Shown: positions 46,813 to 48,595 of the stretch, piece by piece
Layout: each line of letters starts with the position of its first letter
How positions within the stretch are numbered: position 1 is the first letter of the stretch
Source: a bacterium
GTDB lineage: Bacteria; Myxococcota_A; UBA9160; UBA6930
Reading direction: 5' to 3'
DNA: 48,595 nucleotides
Assembly (NCBI GenBank): GCA_024228115.1
Contig: JAAETT010000394.1
Location: forward strand, 1 to 48,595
The notes under the pieces: generated by a model
Told to the model about the DNA's origin: nothing
The model's database searches: none
Seen by the model: the letters and a program-made list of their open reading frames with translations, nothing else
Translations under genes and position numbers: made by a program

Positions 46813-47592
46813 CTAACGTCCCCCGAACTCGGGATCGCGCTTGGCCAGGAACGCATCCATCCCCTCGGCGCGGTCTTCGGTCGCGAAAATGCCGCCGAAG
46901 GCTTCCTGCTCCAGCGCATGGGCCACGCGTGCGTCGGAGTCGGCGCCTTCCACGAGGAGCCGCTTGGCCACCGCCACGGCGACCGGGCCTTTCGCCGCCA
47001 CCGTCTCACCCGCGTGTTGGGCCGCCGCGTGAAGCGCATCCACGTCCTCGAAGCTTCGGTTGACGAGACCGATCCGCAGCGCAACATCCGTACCGATCGC
47101 CTCGCCGCCCAGCACCAACTCGCGAACCCAGCCCGGCGGCACCTTTCGCGCCAGGCGCGAGGTCCCGCCGAAGCCGGGAATCAATCCCAGGCTGACCTCC
47201 GGCTGGCCGAGCTTGGCCCGCTCGGTGGCGTAGATCCAATCGCAGGCACAAGCCAGCTCGCAGCCACCGCCCAGGGCGAAGCCGTTCACGGCTGCAATGG
47301 TCGGGATCTCGAGGGCTTCCAGCACCCCGAACGCGGCGTGGCCGAGCTGGGAGAAGCTGCGCCCCTCGGCCGGGGTCATCTTGCGCATCTCGGCGATATC
47401 CGCACCGGCCGCGAAGGCCCGGCCAGCGCCTGTGACCACGAGCGCGCGAGCAGCGGGATCCTCGGCCACCTCGCCGAGGCGGGTGCCGAGGGCGTTCAAC
47501 AGATCACCGTTCAGGGCATTCAGTGCATCCGGACGATTCAGGGTGAGCCAGGCAACGGGCCCGTGGCGCTCGGACAGGACGAGATCGGACAA
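46813..47592 (-). CDS. Enoyl-CoA hydratase/isomerase family protein
   Basis: The 259-aa crotonase has the oxyanion loop AGADIAEMRKM and both catalytic glutamates of true hydratases: in GGGCELACACDW and in QPEVSLGLIPGFGGTSRL. It adds water to short-chain enoyl-CoAs in beta-oxidation or butanoyl-CoA metabolism. The frame is open far upstream, but the domain begins at SDLVLSERHGPVAWLTLN, so the TTG at 47592, with GGAGAG upstream, is the start. The epimerase gene follows 2 bp after its stop, so they are cotranscribed although unrelated in function. Confidence 0.88.
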   Translation of the reverse strand: MSDLVLSERHGPVAWLTLNRPDALNALNGDLLNALGTRLGEVAEDPAARALVVTGAGRAFAAGADIAEMRKMTPAEGRSFSQLGHAAFGVLEALEIPTIAAVNGFALGGGCELACACDWIYATERAKLGQPEVSLGLIPGFGGTSRLARKVPPGWVRELVLGGEAIGTDVALRIGLVNRSFEDVDALHAAAQHAGETVAAKGPVAVAVAKRLLVEGADSDARVAHALEQEAFGGIFATEDRAEGMDAFLAKRDPEFGGR

Positions 47593-47716
47593 GGGCGTCT
47601 CTCCGGCAGGAAGTCCGAGATCATCGCCGCCCGGAGCGATCCCGCAACCTTCGGAAGGCGTGCTAGGATTCGCTTCCCGCGGGGACCCCGTCCCTGCATG
47701 AGAACCTGGAGGGCCC

Positions 47717-48436
47717 ATGCAACGTTCCAAACTCGCGCTTGTCGCCGGGGTGCTCGGCGCCCTGGCCCTGTTCGACGCCGTGATGGGCCCGATCTTGATC
47801 CACCTCGGTCTGGTCTCGCCGATGTTCGGCTTCCAGTGGTTGTTCCTGCTCGGGGTTCTCGAGGGCCTGATCGCCCTGGTGCTGGGGCTGATCGCGCTCC
47901 GCATGACCGGCGCTGGCAGTGGCACGTCCGGACGCAACCTGGCATGGCTGGGAGTCGGCAGCGGCACCGTGATGCTCCTGGTCTTGTTGGCCACCGCTGG
48001 ACCGAGCAGAAACGTGCCACCGATCAACGACATCTCCACCGATCTCGACGACCCGCCTGCCTTCTCAGTGGATCCCGCCGACCGCGCCCGCGACATGGCC
48101 TACCCGGAAGATTTCAAACCCCAGGTGCGGACCGCCTACCCGGACCTTGCTGCCCAGCCCACCGCTGCCGAGCCGGCACGTGCACTCGAACTGGCCGAGG
48201 CCACGGCCAAGAAACTCGGCTGGGAAGTGGTTGCCGTGGAAGCCGCGGCAGGCACCGTCCTGGCGCGGGATACCACCGGGATCTTCCAATTCGTCGACGA
48301 CATCGTGGTGCGCGTGCGCCCGGCCGAAGGCGGCGGATCTCTCGTCGACGTCCGGTCCAAGAGCCGAGACGGCCGTAGCGACCTCGGCGCCAATGCGGCC
48401 CGCATCCGGCGGTTCCAGGCCGCCTACCCGCGCTGA
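47717..48436 (+). CDS. DUF1499 membrane protein
   Basis: The 239-aa product has three N-terminal transmembrane segments (LALVAGVLGALALFDAVMG, WLFLLGVLEGLIALVLGLIA, NLAWLGVGSGTVMLLVLLA) and a C-terminal DUF1499 domain (FQFVDDIVVRVRPAEGG, VDVRSKSRDGRSDLGANAARI). The DUF1499 signature is clear; the function is unknown. The ATG at 47717 follows GGAGGG. Confidence 0.85.
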   Translation: MQRSKLALVAGVLGALALFDAVMGPILIHLGLVSPMFGFQWLFLLGVLEGLIALVLGLIALRMTGAGSGTSGRNLAWLGVGSGTVMLLVLLATAGPSRNVPPINDISTDLDDPPAFSVDPADRARDMAYPEDFKPQVRTAYPDLAAQPTAAEPARALELAEATAKKLGWEVVAVEAAAGTVLARDTTGIFQFVDDIVVRVRPAEGGGSLVDVRSKSRDGRSDLGANAARIRRFQAAYPR

Positions 48437-48469
48437 CGAAAGTAATCGGCGCCCGCGCCTAGTCCCTTG

Positions 48470-48595
48470 TCACACCAAAAGCTGGGGGTAGAGTCGTCGC
48501 AGTTTCACGCGGGCTTGTTGGGTCGTGAATTGCCAGTCGACGCCCTTCGTCGTTCGGTTGCGATCGTCTTGCCAGGCTTGGACTTGGCGCGTGAG
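48470..48595 (-). CDS. IS630-family transposase, C-terminal end (partial at right edge)
   Basis: The last 126 bases encode on the minus strand 41 residues to a TGA at 48470-48472, including VDWQFTTQQARVKLRRLYP, the conserved C-terminal sequence of IS630-type (DDE) transposases. The rest of the gene lies beyond the window. The terminal inverted repeat should lie between 48437 and 48470, but I could not define it without the other end. Confidence 0.75.
   Translation of the reverse strand, partial: LTRQVQAWQDDRNRTTKGVDWQFTTQQARVKLRRLYPQLLV

Overview
The window is about 48.6 kb of dense, high-GC bacterial chromosome with roughly 45 genes and no intergenic gap above about 300 bases. Several predicted lipoproteins, an OmpA-type peptidoglycan-binding lipoprotein, a Tat-targeted subunit and a periplasmic di-heme cytochrome point to a Gram-negative, respiring organism. 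GC content, the frequent GTG/TTG starts and the gene mix (DnaE2, Bat locus, DUF1214, DUF4105, sulfatase) fit the 'Deltaproteobacteria'-like lineages such as Myxococcota or Binatota, but no marker here fixes the taxon. There is no rRNA, CRISPR array or prophage. Both edges carry short fragments: the 3' end of an IS630-type transposase on the right, and an unidentified 3' reading frame on the left.

Layout. 1-5.7 kb: a hotdog thioesterase, an isoprenylcysteine-type membrane methyltransferase, DNA polymerase IV (dinB), an M3 oligopeptidase, then a flavoprotein overlapping a stand-alone receiver. 5.7-11.5 kb: error-prone polymerase dnaE2, with a possible LexA-like site at its start, and an 846-aa lipoprotein that may have a lipid-binding TULIP fold, preceded by a TetR-type palindrome. 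11.5-16.2 kb (minus): a small membrane protein and transketolase, then a VOC / DUF1214 / HCCA-isomerase-like operon. 16.4-19.5 kb (plus): an APH-like phosphotransferase, then a PiT phosphate permease with its DUF47 partner. 19.5-25.2 kb: envelope proteins, including two lipoproteins, a channel with two tandem pore loops, a DUF4105 membrane protein and an M48 metalloprotease.

25.1-33.0 kb (minus) is one tightly packed Bat-type locus: sulfatase, MoxR ATPase, DUF58, DUF4381, BatA, BatB, a TPR lipoprotein (BatC-like) and BatD. The seven genes from moxR to batD overlap or lie within 10 bp of each other, so they should be cotranscribed; family knowledge suggests chaperone/assembly or envelope-stress work at the inner membrane. 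33-37.2 kb holds secreted and lipid-anchored proteins of unknown role and the OmpA-type lipoprotein. 37.4-40.7 kb holds a GMC oxidoreductase broken by a frameshift, its Tat-targeted subunit 3 and a convergent di-heme cytochrome, plausibly one periplasmic oxidation system.

40.9-48.6 kb: a tRNA-Pro(UGG), a membrane PAS histidine kinase, a carboxylesterase, leuC-leuD for leucine synthesis, a UDP-sugar epimerase with an enoyl-CoA hydratase, a DUF1499 membrane protein, and the transposase tail. The most noteworthy observations are the tandem two-pore channel, the TULIP-like lipoprotein with its palindrome, the LexA-like site before dnaE2, and the frameshifted GMC gene.
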